Positions 38,641-47,347 of a DNA stretch of 64,000 nt are shown one piece after another. The stretch is from Agapetus fuscipes (lineage: Eukaryota > Arthropoda > Insecta > Trichoptera > Glossosomatidae). The first letter of the stretch is position 1; the number at the start of each line of letters is the position of its first letter. A model generated the notes under the pieces. That model made no database searches, had not been told where the DNA came from, and saw only the letters and a program-made list of their open reading frames with translations. Both the position numbers and the translations under genes were made by a program. The stretch is from assembly GCA_951799405.1 (NCBI GenBank), contig OX637339.1, forward strand, positions 2,604,001-2,668,000, written 5' to 3'.

Positions 38641-40260
38641 TCACACAAATGGTTTGTGCCCAGAGTGTGTCCGTTTATGTACTTGTAAATGACATAACTG
38701 TGTAGCTTTATAATCACACTGATCACACGGAAATGGTTTGTATCCGGGGTGCATCAGTTTATGTAATCGTAAACTTTTTGAATGGCTGGACTTGAAATCA
38801 CACTGATCACACACAAACTGTTTAAGCCCAGAGTGTGTTCGTTTATGTGAGTGTAAATTAGCTGAATGGCTGGACTTATAATCACATTGATCACACACAA
38901 ATGGTTTGTGGCCGGAGTGTGTCCGTTTATGTGCTTGTAAATGACATGACCGGGAAGCTTTATAGTCACACTGATCACACGCAAATGGTTTGTGGCCAGA
39001 GTGTGTCTGTTTATGTGCTTGTAAATTACATAACTGTGTAGCTTTATAATCACACTGATCACACGCAAATGGTTTATGCCCGGAGTGGGTCAGTTTATGT
39101 GATCGTAAACTACGTGAATGGCTGGACTTGAAATCACACTGATCACACACAAATGGTTTGTGGATAGAGTGTGTCTGTTTATGTGATTGTAAATGACATA
39201 ATCGTAACGCTTTATAGTCACACTGATCACACGCAAATGGTTTGTATCCGGTGTGTGTCAGTTTATGTTTTCGTAAACTACCTGACTGGCTGGACTTAAA
39301 ATCGCACTGATCACACACAAACGGTTTGTGCCCGGAGTGGGTCAGTTTATGTGATCGTAAACTACCTGAATAGCTGGACTTAAAATCACACTGATCACAC
39401 ACAAATGGTTTGTATCCAGTGTGTGTCAGTTTATGTTCCTTTAAATGACATGACCGGGAAGCTTTATAGTCACACTGATCACACGCAAATGCTTTCAGTC
39501 CAGAGTGTCTCAGTGCATGTCTTTTTAACCAAGCTAACTGTGTAGTTTTATAATCACACTGATCACATGCAAATGGTTTATGTCCAGAGTGTGTCAGATT
39601 ATGTACTTTCAAATTACCTGAGTGTGAAGTTTTATAATCGCAATGGCCGCAAGCAAATCGCTTCTGCTCAGTGTGTCCCAGCTTGTGTTTCTGTATGTTA
39701 GATCTCCACACTGACTTGTTACTAATATTATTGCAAACATAGTAAGTGCTTTGTGCAATGGCCAACTCTTTGCGTTCAGTTTGTTTTGCATTGCCCTGTT
39801 CACATTTATTGTGAGTGTTGGTTTCCTGTTGATCTGTTGAGGTGGATGGCCCGCTCTCTGAGGTTGTGTGTCTGTGATGGTGGCTCTTGCTTGTCCCAGT
39901 GTGCTCCAGCTCGCAGCAACTGAACAACTGATGGATCCTCAAGAGATTCTTTTGATTGGCCTTGTAGCTGCAGGCATGGCACACATGTTCCAACCTGGCT
40001 GGATCATCTGAATACCGCGCGATGTCGATTCTGTCCACAAACACGCGGCATTCCTTCAACAAGCCGTAAGGTGGAGGAGCAGAGTCCTCATTCTTTATAT
40101 TTCCCATTACTAAGTCTTCGGCTTCCCATTCCTTCTCACGAGCCAGTCTCTCTTGCTTCACGTCGCACTCTTCAATGTATATTTGTTCATGTGAGTGCTC
40201 TAGTTGTGCATCCATATCCTCCGAGACCGGCTCCTTCTCAAACTTCACAACTACGTCCAT
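38641..40260 (-). CDS. C2H2 zinc-finger protein, unit C (frameshift-truncated)
   Basis: Start chosen at MDVVVKFEKEP (CAT at 40258-40260). The frame is open a further 31 codons upstream to a Met reading MLSFNTVV. Same acidic N-terminus as copy A, with VKFE, VKQE and IKNE motifs, the CHAC finger-like motif and the His/Thr-rich linker. It holds one degenerate finger and 12 canonical C2H2 fingers with a helix order different from A and D: SHSGNL, TQLAWL, SRSCHL, SYSGSL, SQSGSL, LRLCHL, SHSRSL, TQLCNL, SRSCHL, SHSANL, SHSKSL, TQLCHL. It ends FV-stop where TGTGTG became TGTG, the same change as in copy A but at a different finger. Confidence 0.85.
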   Translation of the reverse strand: MDVVVKFEKEPVSEDMDAQLEHSHEQIYIEECDVKQERLAREKEWEAEDLVMGNIKNEDSAPPPYGLLKECRVFVDRIDIARYSDDPARLEHVCHACSYKANQKNLLRIHQLFSCCELEHTGTSKSHHHRHTTSESGPSTSTDQQETNTHNKCEQGNAKQTERKELAIAQSTYYVCNNISNKSVWRSNIQKHKLGHTEQKRFACGHCDYKTSHSGNLKVHNLTHSGHKPFACDQCDYKTTQLAWLKRHALRHSGLKAFACDQCDYKASRSCHLKEHKLTHTGYKPFVCDQCDFKSSYSGSLRSHKLTHSGHKPFVCDQCDFKSSQSGSLRKHKLTHTGYKPFACDQCDYKALRLCHLQSHKQTHSIHKPFVCDQCDFKSSHSRSLRSHKLTHSGHKPFACDQCDYKATQLCNLQAHKQTHSGHKPFACDQCDYKASRSCHLQAHKRTHSGHKPFVCDQCDYKSSHSANLHSHKRTHSGLKQFVCDQCDFKSSHSKSLRLHKLMHPGYKPFPCDQCDYKATQLCHLQVHKRTHSGHKPFV

Positions 40261-40420
40261 TGTAACTTGCACTAAACGATCAACAATGACTACGACTGGG
40301 ATTCTATGAAACGAATAATCGAACTGTATCACAACTGTATTAAAACTTAACAATTAAAACACTTATTGCGCGACAGGTTTGAGGTAAGCATGACAGCACA
40401 GAGTATAATATATGACAGCT

Positions 40421-40990
40421 CAGTGTCACAGCTGTTTTCCAAAGTAATGAATTTTCCCTAGAATAAATCGATTTATCAAAAGTAGTACCTACCGATATAT
40501 GTTTTGAAAAATATCAATACATTTTTTTGAAGTAGATATCAAAAACGACATTTTATAAGTATCGATAGTGTTCCTGAATATAATATTTCGCATATAATAT
40601 TATGAGGCTGACCCCTCTGCTGTACAAAAAGATTCACTTTGCCAACGTCACCCCTGTTTCAAAGAAAGTTGTCAAGATTTGCAGTGCTTTGTTCCTTAGA
40701 GATTGGGTTTTTATATTGTAGGTACACATGCGGCATGTGTTAGCGTGAACTTATACATGTCTGCTTGTGGGAATGCGTTTAATATGAATCTTAAATGATA
40801 TATTATGCATCTTAGATTTAGATTACCCAAGCACTAAGCACACATGTAGGGAAACGTGTTGTGCTTTACAGCACTTACCTGTCAGGCTGCACCTGGCAGG
40901 CTATCTTCACAGCGGCTAGCGCGGTGAAGGTTTGTAAAAGTTCTAAAAATGTTAACACAGATGTACCTAGCAGCTAGCTAGAACATTTTT
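40421..40990. other. Junction between units C and D
   Basis: AT-rich sequence with no match to the other unit flanks, except for an R copy at 40601-40826. No gene seen. This is where unit C stops without the shared upstream flank. Confidence 0.5.
40601..40826 (+). repeat. R-family repeat
   Basis: Head-side TATGAGGCTGACC at left, CTTAGATTTAGATTAC tail at right. Confidence 0.8.
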
Positions 40991-41180
40991 TAAATTATTG
41001 TTATACATTTGTAGGAAAACAATAACTTTAAAAAAAGCTCTAAACGAAATAAAAGAAGAATGTTTGTAAGAACGGTAAGGGCAGAAAGAAATGGCGGTTG
41101 ATCTGTGATGTTGGCTTGGCGGCTAAAGTTTTGAATTAGAATTTGGGATTTGTAGTTATTGTGATATTAATATTGATTGA

Positions 41181-41320
41181 TCTTAACTTACAGACCCATG
41201 CTGTAAAAAATGGTTCACTTGGCCAATGTCACCCCTGTTTCACAAAGGTCGACTAGAGTTGCAGGGTTTATGTTCATTTGAGACTTGGGTTTTTTGGGTG
41301 CGAACTTATGTGTCTGCTTT
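41181..41320 (+). repeat. R-family repeat, truncated
   Basis: Head and centre only, ending at TGTGTCTGCTTTT. It occupies the position of 31900-32061 in unit C. Confidence 0.75.
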
Positions 41321-41394
41321 TGACAATACATAACATAATCCCTAAATATTACATATCTCTATTACAAAGAAATATGCTTCTTGCCCATAAAATT

Positions 41395-41860
41395 ATAACC
41401 TTATAAACTTTTACACAAAAGCTTTAGAGTCAATGTTTAGAGTACCTACCTTCATAAAAATATTTCATTCCTTGAAGGAATAAATATATGAGGGCAAAAA
41501 AACTGAATTACATAGAATGATTTCTTAGGTGAGCCTGGTTTTAATGAAAATTACCTCAAGAGCTGTGTAACTCCTTGGCTGGCCGAAGGCATTTACACAA
41601 ATAGGTTTAGTTGCAGTTAAGTTGGATGAACATTCGTGTCAGATGCCATCTTACAAGATTGGCACATCTATCACCTCCTGAGTAATGAAGGAATTGAATT
41701 TAATTGTAATCTCTTCCGGGCCTCCAGCCTCTTACCTTTTTATAAAAACGCATGAAGACTTTTTGATTCCCCCAACTATACTGTACGCAGATGAATCATC
41801 CAATACTTCATATTGAATTCCCAATGTGATGGCGCCAAGTTTGGCTCCACCATGGGCGTG
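41395..41860 (+). repeat. Segment matching the 5' flank of the hexosaminidase exon
   Basis: Matches 33215-33500, with an extra block of about 100 bp (from TTGGCTGGCCGAAGGCATTT) between two CTCCT words, which may be a short insertion with a 5-bp duplication. The hexosaminidase exon start itself is replaced by unrelated sequence after 41830. Confidence 0.75.
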
Positions 41861-41988
41861 TGGGGTGGGATGAGAAGGTGCTGGTTCTCAAATATCTCGC
41901 GTTTGAGTGAACTGATTGAGCAAATCTGCCAGAGCAGCTAACCATGAGGAACAAGGGATGGGAATCATGGAATTGAGTCAGGACTCAC

Positions 41989-42060
41989 CTTGATCTCCAA
42001 TGGTCGATTTCTCGGTGTGCACTTCTCGCAGTTTTTGTAGTTCTTCGATCGCGCGCGATC
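41989..42060 (-). other. Candidate captured exon
   Basis: On - the frame RAIEELQKLREVHTEKSTIG runs into a consensus donor (CAAG|GTGAGTCC at 41981-41988). The helical composition and the donor look like a real exon end, but it is short and isolated. Chance remains possible. Confidence 0.3.
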
Positions 42061-42308
42061 TAATCTAATAATCTAAGTTGCAAAGATATGTTACATTGGA
42101 GATTCACATTACATGCATTCCCACAACCAGACACGTACACGTTCGCGCTTGCACGTGCCCCATGTGAGCCTACAACATAAAAACCAATCTCAAATGGACA
42201 TACACCCTGCAACTCTTGCCGTCCTTCCCTGTTACAGGGGTGACATTGGCAAAGTGAACCATTTTTACAGCATGGGTGGTCAGCCGCATACCAACCTATA
42301 AGTCAAGG
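42061..42308 (-). repeat. R-family repeat, near full length
   Basis: Tail TAATCTAATAATCTAAGTTG at left, head CCAACCTATAAGTCAAGGAA at right. Confidence 0.85.
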
Positions 42309-42335
42309 AAGTCAAGGAGCGCGATGCATATAGTC

Positions 42336-42404
42336 AAGCGTCTGTGGTCAGACCCCACCACAGGGTCCGGGGTGGCGGAGGCCCGTCTGGCGAGACATAA
42401 GGAT
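42336..42404 (+). pseudogene. Hexosaminidase exon fragment, unit D
   Basis: Reads KRLWSDPTTGSGVAEARLAR, matching the middle of the exon at 33528. Both ends are lost, so this is the third and most decayed copy of the exon in the window. Confidence 0.85.
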
Positions 42405-42534
42405 TATCATCATTTTAGGCGACAAATGGACAACTGATTTAAATATTACCATAAGTAAAAATTTTATTACTGTATATTAAAAAGTGGTAAATAAAAACCA
42501 TCACCACTGGTTAGTGAAGAATTGTTACCTAGGC

Positions 42535-42812
42535 CAGAGGTTCCCAAACTTTTTCAAGTCACGGCACCCTTTGAAATTTTGAGTTTTCTCACGGCACCCT
42601 AGTCATATAATATTGATCGATGTTTGTATTCATGTATGCACACAAGCTTCTGCTTTCGCATGAAGACATCTGGCCAGGCAAAATAGGCTGGTGAATTGCA
42701 ATCTTTTCACAAATTTAAAAAAAAAATGTAAAATTTTGATTTTTAGTAGACTTCAGGGGCGCCTCGCGGCACTCCTGATCTCTCTCCGCGGCACCCACTT
42801 TGGGAACCTCTG
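42535..42812. mobile_element. hAT-type MITE (278 bp)
   Basis: The ends CAGAGGTTCCCAAACTTTTT and the complement of TTTGGGAACCTCTG are a well-known hAT-type terminus. They are flanked by a perfect 8-bp ACCTAGGC at 42527-42534 and 42813-42820. Inside is a piece of the SINE seen at 13806-14030 (GCTTCTGCTTTCGCATGAAG). Confidence 0.95.
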
Positions 42813-42889
42813 ACCTAGGCTATTCATTGTTTATTACATAAGTGTGTACAAATAAGGTTCTTAAGAAACTGAAGTAATGTGTTGTGCAA

Positions 42890-43480
42890 GCAGCAATAAT
42901 AATAAAATAAGTATTTGTATAGTGCCTTTTTGTGACCGAGTCACTGCAAAGGCGCTTTGTAAGAATCTCCAGGAGAATTCCAGGCCGTCGGTGCAGCAAC
43001 GCTAAAGGCTCGGTCACCAAACACCGTCCTCGTGGCTCTGCGCGGCAGCTGTAGCAGACTTTTATTTGAGTTCCTGGATCTGAGTGTCTGTTCGCGGGTA
43101 GTGACTTCCATTTTGGTGACCAGTTCAGACAGGTAGTGAGGTGCTGCTTCATTTAGTATCCTGAAGGTGAGTACACACAGCTTGTACTGTATTCTCTGGA
43201 AAATATGAAGCCAGTGAAGTTCAAACAGAAGGGGCGTTATGTAGCAAAATTTAGACTGACCAAATGTATAACCTCGCTGCTGCATTCTGGACAGACTGCA
43301 GTCTCTTCTGTTGCTTCTTTGGCTGAGAAGCGAATATTGAATTACAGTAGTCGAGTTTACTGATGATATAAGAGTTCACAACGGACTTGATGGCATCTGT
43401 GAGGAGACATCTTCTAATGGAGTACAGCTCCCGTAGCCCAAAAACACCTGCTCCAACAGTGGTAGGCGAGAAGTTACACT
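42890..43480 (-). pseudogene. CR1/L2-like LINE C-terminal fragment
   Basis: The - frame reads LELHW-type sequence (TPLLFELHWLHIFQRIQYKL), then CVLTFRILNEAAPHYLSELV and TVFGDRAFSVAAPTAWNS. Upstream in another frame come SYIISKLDYCNSIFASQPKK and RLQSVQNAAARL. This is the C-terminal part of CR1/L2-group reverse transcriptases. Frameshifted and 5'-truncated. Confidence 0.85.
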
Positions 43481-43520
43481 ACAGGTATAGCTTAACTGAA
43501 TTGAAAAAAAAAAAGATTCT

Positions 43521-43774
43521 TATCTAAGTTGCAAAAATATGTAATATTGGGGATTCACATAATATGCATTCTCACAAGCAGACGAGTATAAGTTCTCGCT
43601 GGCACATGCCGCATGTGAACCTTCAACATAAAATCCAAATCTCATTTGAACATACACCATGCAACTTTTACCGGCCTTCCATAGAATCGGGGTGACATTG
43701 GCAAAGTGAACCATTTTTATTACAGTGGTCAGTTTAATAGTGGTCAGCCTCCTACCAACTTATTAGTAAAGGAA
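43521..43774 (-). repeat. R-family repeat, near full length
   Basis: Tail at left (TATCTAAGTTGCAAAAATAT), head at right with a small internal duplication around GTGGTCAG. Confidence 0.8.
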
Positions 43775-43819
43775 TACAAACAACTGATTACAGTTAACTT
43801 AAATGGTAAAAAACAAAGT

Positions 43820-44020
43820 TGAAATTTTCAATTTTCTTAAATATTTTTATTATTTTAAAATAAACCTATATAACACAAATCACTAAGTAAAATCAATGAA
43901 ATTAAAATCTGCAAAACATTCGAAAAAAAAAAAATGTATTTAAATTCCATGCGTGCTGTGGTACTCTTGTTAGGCGCCTGCACATTAATTAGAAAATCAA
44001 ATTTCACAATTAGTTTGATT
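43820..44020 (-). repeat. Unit D part of the ZNF 3' region (first piece)
   Basis: Matches 37955-38150. The match stops at AGTTTGATTT and resumes at 46940 (GATTTCATACAG), so about 2.9 kb of nested repeats is inserted. GATTT is present at both edges. Confidence 0.85.
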
Positions 44021-44273
44021 TCTAAATCTAAATCTAAGCTGCAAAGATATGTATCATTTGAGATTCATATTAAATGCATTCCCACAAGCAGACATGCATA
44101 ATTTCGCGCTTACACATGCCGCATGTGGACCTACAATATAAAAAACCCAATCTCAAATGAACATAAGCCCTGCAACTCTTGCCGACCTTCCCTGAAGCAG
44201 GGGTGACATTGGCAAAGTGAACCATTTTTTACAGTATGGGTGGTCAGCCGCATACCAACCTATCAGTCAAGGA
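44021..44273 (-). repeat. R-family repeat, near full length
   Basis: Tail TCTAAATCTAAATCTAAGCT at left, head CCAACCTATCAGTCAAGG at right. Confidence 0.85.
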
Positions 44274-44375
44274 GTACAAGCAATTAATACAATCAAATAT
44301 ATAAAACAAATAAACTCTAAACAATTAAACAGTAAAAAATTAAAAACTACAAAACATATTTTTAAAATTTAAAAG

Positions 44376-44697
44376 CCTCAGCTTTAACCGCCAGCATTAC
44401 AGATCAACCGCCATTTCTTTCGATCCTTACATACTTCTTTCATTTCATCCAGAGCCATAACCTTTTTCATACAAGCTCTCCTTTTATTATGACTCTGGAT
44501 ATCCCATTCATTCGCTATTTCGAAAATTTGGTCCATCCATACCTTTCTCGGTCTTCCTCTTCCACGACATCCATCAATTCTCGCAGCATACACTTTCTTC
44601 GTCAGTCTTTCCTCATTCATTCTCTCCAAATGTCCAAACCATCTAAGTATACCTCTTAATCTTTACTTTCACACTTTCTCTTACACCACATTCCTCT
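44376..44697 (-). pseudogene. RTE LINE fragment, 3' part
   Basis: The - frame reads MERMNEERLTKKVYAARIDG, then RGRGRPRKVWMDQIFEIANE and KKWRLICNAGG-stop. It joins, across the inserted LTR and DNA element, with the piece at 46735-46910 as one original RTE copy. Confidence 0.85.
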
Positions 44698-45581
44698 TGT
44701 GATGACCACTGAGGGCGCTCCACTACAGGCGCTCCATGGCCCTACCTGGAAAGGCAGACCATTTTGAGGTTAGGACGGGTTCTACTGACAAGGGGGCCCT
44801 TTGAGGTTAGGTTGCGCGCTTTTGCAGTTGCCCGGCTAGCTAAAGACTCCTCAGGGTGGTGTTCAGGCCCAACACCTTGCTCGCTTTCCACTGATGCTAA
44901 AGAGGTTAAAAAATATAGGTGATGGAGAGAAAAACCGGGTAAAGGAAAGACGGGATTTATTTTAAATTATGAGAAATGAGAGCATCACCACGCTAAACTG
45001 CACGACTGACTGGTTCTAGGTGAAATTAGATAATGTATTTAAATTTTCGATTAGCTCACGGGGATGGAGAGAAGTCTTGGTGCTGGGATGCGGGTAGTCG
45101 ATGCTGGGGCGCCGGCCTCGGGCACGCCAACGCTTTTGGCGGGATGTCGGGGCTCCACACTCCGAGGAATTGCGGCACGGGGCTCAGCCAGCGATAAGAC
45201 GGGTGCGCTCGGCTGGACGGGGCCGGTGCTCCGTCCTCCCGAGGAACTTTGGGCACGGGGCTCCGGATATCAAGGAGTAGCCAAGCGGGCGCTTGCGACG
45301 GGTAAAGCAGGGGCTCCTTCCTTCCGAGGAATCCGCCACGGGGGACCCAGGCGCGGCCAGGGGCTGTGTAGTGCAGGCAACAACGGCGACTCAAGCCTTC
45401 TCCGATAGATGTTCTTGGCCACGCCTGGTAGGTGTTATTGGTTCAGGTGTTGAAGAGCTTGTGTCCTCAGAGTTTGTGTTCCCGATTGTGGGAGGTCGAC
45501 GCCTTTTATAAACTCCCTAGCAGCGCGATGCGGAGCTTAACGGGGGATTTTAAGTGTTTCCCTCCTAACTGACAATCTCAG
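44698..45581. mobile_element. Putative solo LTR, GC-rich (884 bp)
   Basis: It starts TGTGATGACCACTGAGG, ends CAATCTCAG and is flanked by CCTCT at 44693-44697 and 45582-45586, a 5-bp duplication as made by LTR-element integrases. It is much richer in G+C than its surroundings. A TATAA-like box lies near 45505. The usual CA end is not seen, which weakens the call. No internal retroviral-type genes are present. Confidence 0.6.
45135..45370. repeat. Three imperfect GC-rich tandem units
   Basis: The words CTCCGAGGAATTGCGGCACG, CTCCCGAGGAACTTTGGGCA and CTTCCGAGGAATCCGCCACG recur about 80-100 bp apart, each followed by GGGGCTC- or GGGGGAC-type sequence. The repeats keep frames open on both strands for about 110 codons, but I judge these frames spurious. 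Confidence 0.65.
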
Positions 45582-45599
45582 CCTCTCTTCTTCCTCTAA

Positions 45600-45680
45600 T
45601 TTTTTGAGCCGCATCAATTTCTGTGGCTAAAGATGCGCCTCAATTTCTTTCAAGTTGGTTATGACATTATTTTTTTCTTT
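45600..45680 (-). pseudogene. Short RTE 3'-end-like piece
   Basis: On - it contains GAGGCGCATCTTTAGCCACAG, close to the RTE 3' end GAGGCGCATCTGCGGAGCCAC near 37550. Nothing more is preserved. Confidence 0.35.
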
Positions 45681-46702
45681 GGCTCAGTTTAGACACACGA
45701 AATTTTTTTGAAAAAGTTTCGATAGTGACGTCAAGCAAGATGGCCGCTCCGCAGTGACAGTTGCCAGCAATTGTGATATTATGATGATTTTTAAAAAATG
45801 CCGCATGACCCGCTTATTTCGTAATGTTGGTCAGACTGAGTTGTCAGAAATTTCCACTTCGGAGTTAAAATGTCTGAAAAGTCAAAGACAATAATGCTAT
45901 GGACTCGACAATTTTGGTAGGTATTTAAATTTTTTTTGTTAATTTAAAACTCGAAAACCTTTATTTTCTGTGAAAACTAAAAACAATTTGGAAAATATAA
46001 AATAATTGTTAACCCCTTGAAAAGAAAAAGGAAGTAGGTAATAATTAAATTGAGTTTGTTCTTACTTTTGGATTAAAAACAATTTTATTTCACGACGGTG
46101 TTTTTTTCCATTGCAACGTTTTAATTATGAAATGATTCCGTGAAACTTTTCACGGAATAAACATGTTCATCAACTATTTTTATAAGTCGTAAATAATTTC
46201 AGTCGTAAGGGAAGTCTTAAATTTAATGTTGGTCTCGGCAAATATGCGCCAAAAACAATGACACAATATAATGTGAACACAATATAAAATACCAATGCAA
46301 TATTAATGACACAATTGCAATATTGCATTCTGTTTCATAAAAATATTTTTGAGGTTAAGAACCCGTAATATATTTTCACAACTAACATTGGAATATTCAG
46401 CCAATTGGTACAACACCACGATGAATCTTAAATTATCTGTATGATTCTTTTTGTTTACCGACGCATAGTTAAACTTAACACGTATTAAAATAATTTAATT
46501 CCTACATTATTTTAATCCCATTCGATGTTTGAATAAACCGCAACAGCTAAATGCCATTAGAAGAAAAAGATTCTGTTTTGTTCAAAAAATATTTTGTTCA
46601 AATGTGTGTGGAGACGGAAAACCGATAGTTGCCGCTAAAAATCGCTGTCTGACGTCACTATCGAAACTTTTTCAAAAAAATTTCGTGTGTCTAAACTGAG
46701 CC
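45681..46702. mobile_element. 1.02-kb non-autonomous DNA transposon
   Basis: TIRs of about 53 bp start GGCTCAGTTTAGACACACGA and end with the complement TCGTGTGTCTAAACTGAGCC, with TTT on both sides. Inside each TIR is AGTTTCGATAGTGACGTCA. No ORF with a transposase pattern is present. The 3-bp duplication suggests a PIF/Harbinger-like origin, but this is tentative. Confidence 0.85.
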
Positions 46703-46734
46703 TTTGACAGGTATAATGTTTTGACAGATCATGT

Positions 46735-46910
46735 CTTCTTCTTCTTCTTTTTTTCCACAGGTAGCTATCTGACATGCTAGCTACCTGACACTCTCTAACA
46801 AAATCATTCCTCACCCTATCACTCCGTCTTTTCCCAATCATACTTCTTAAGTAGTCCATTTCTACTGTATGGACTTTACTAATCTCACTTTCATTCACCG
46901 TCCAGCTATA
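46735..46910 (-). pseudogene. RTE LINE fragment, upstream part
   Basis: The - frame reads MNESEISKVHTVEMDYLRSM, then GKRRSDRVRNDFVREC. It is the N-terminal neighbour of the piece at 44376-44697 in the same RTE copy. Confidence 0.75.
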
Positions 46911-46938
46911 TATTATGTATGTATATATATATATAGTA
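46908..46938. repeat. TA-rich microsatellite
   Basis: A run of TATGTATGTATATATATATA type at the edge where unit D sequence resumes. Confidence 0.8.
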
Positions 46939-47347
46939 TGATTTCATACAGAAAATGTGTCCTAATCAAACATAGCTATTTCTTAAACAAACAAAAAATA
47001 AGAAAACCTTTGATGATGTGAGTACACGTCCAAGATACCAAATAATGTTTGTTGTGAATATGATGTACATCTGTTCAGTAGTTCTCAAGTTTTATCTGTA
47101 TTCACTTTAATTTATTTTGTATGGAGAGGCTTTCCCTTTATATGAAGTAGATGGATAGCAAGGGTTGATGTGATGTTTAATATGTATTTTATCAGAAGAC
47201 AAGCGGATTATTTTTAGTATTCCTAAGTGATACCTTGTCCTAACAATTATGCCGTAATTGATACTTAAGTCTATATAGTTTTATAATCACATACAAATGC
47301 CTTATGTGTGTTTGGTTTTTGAATACAACATGTAAAGGTTTATAACC

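Larger units (their letters stand above)
27222..40420 (-). repeat. Right arm (unit C) of the large inverted duplication
   Basis: Reverse complement of 10701-22850, interrupted at 27376-31802 by the pogo element. Sampled blocks show only scattered substitutions and small indels. It ends beside ZNF C at about 40420, without the flank that units A, B and D share. Confidence 0.9.

Noticed and set aside
45056..45511. Overlapping open frames of 72-114 codons on both strands in the GC-rich block
   Set aside because: High G+C removes stop codons in all frames. The frames overlap on both strands, have no domain and follow the tandem units, so they are composition artefacts of the putative LTR.
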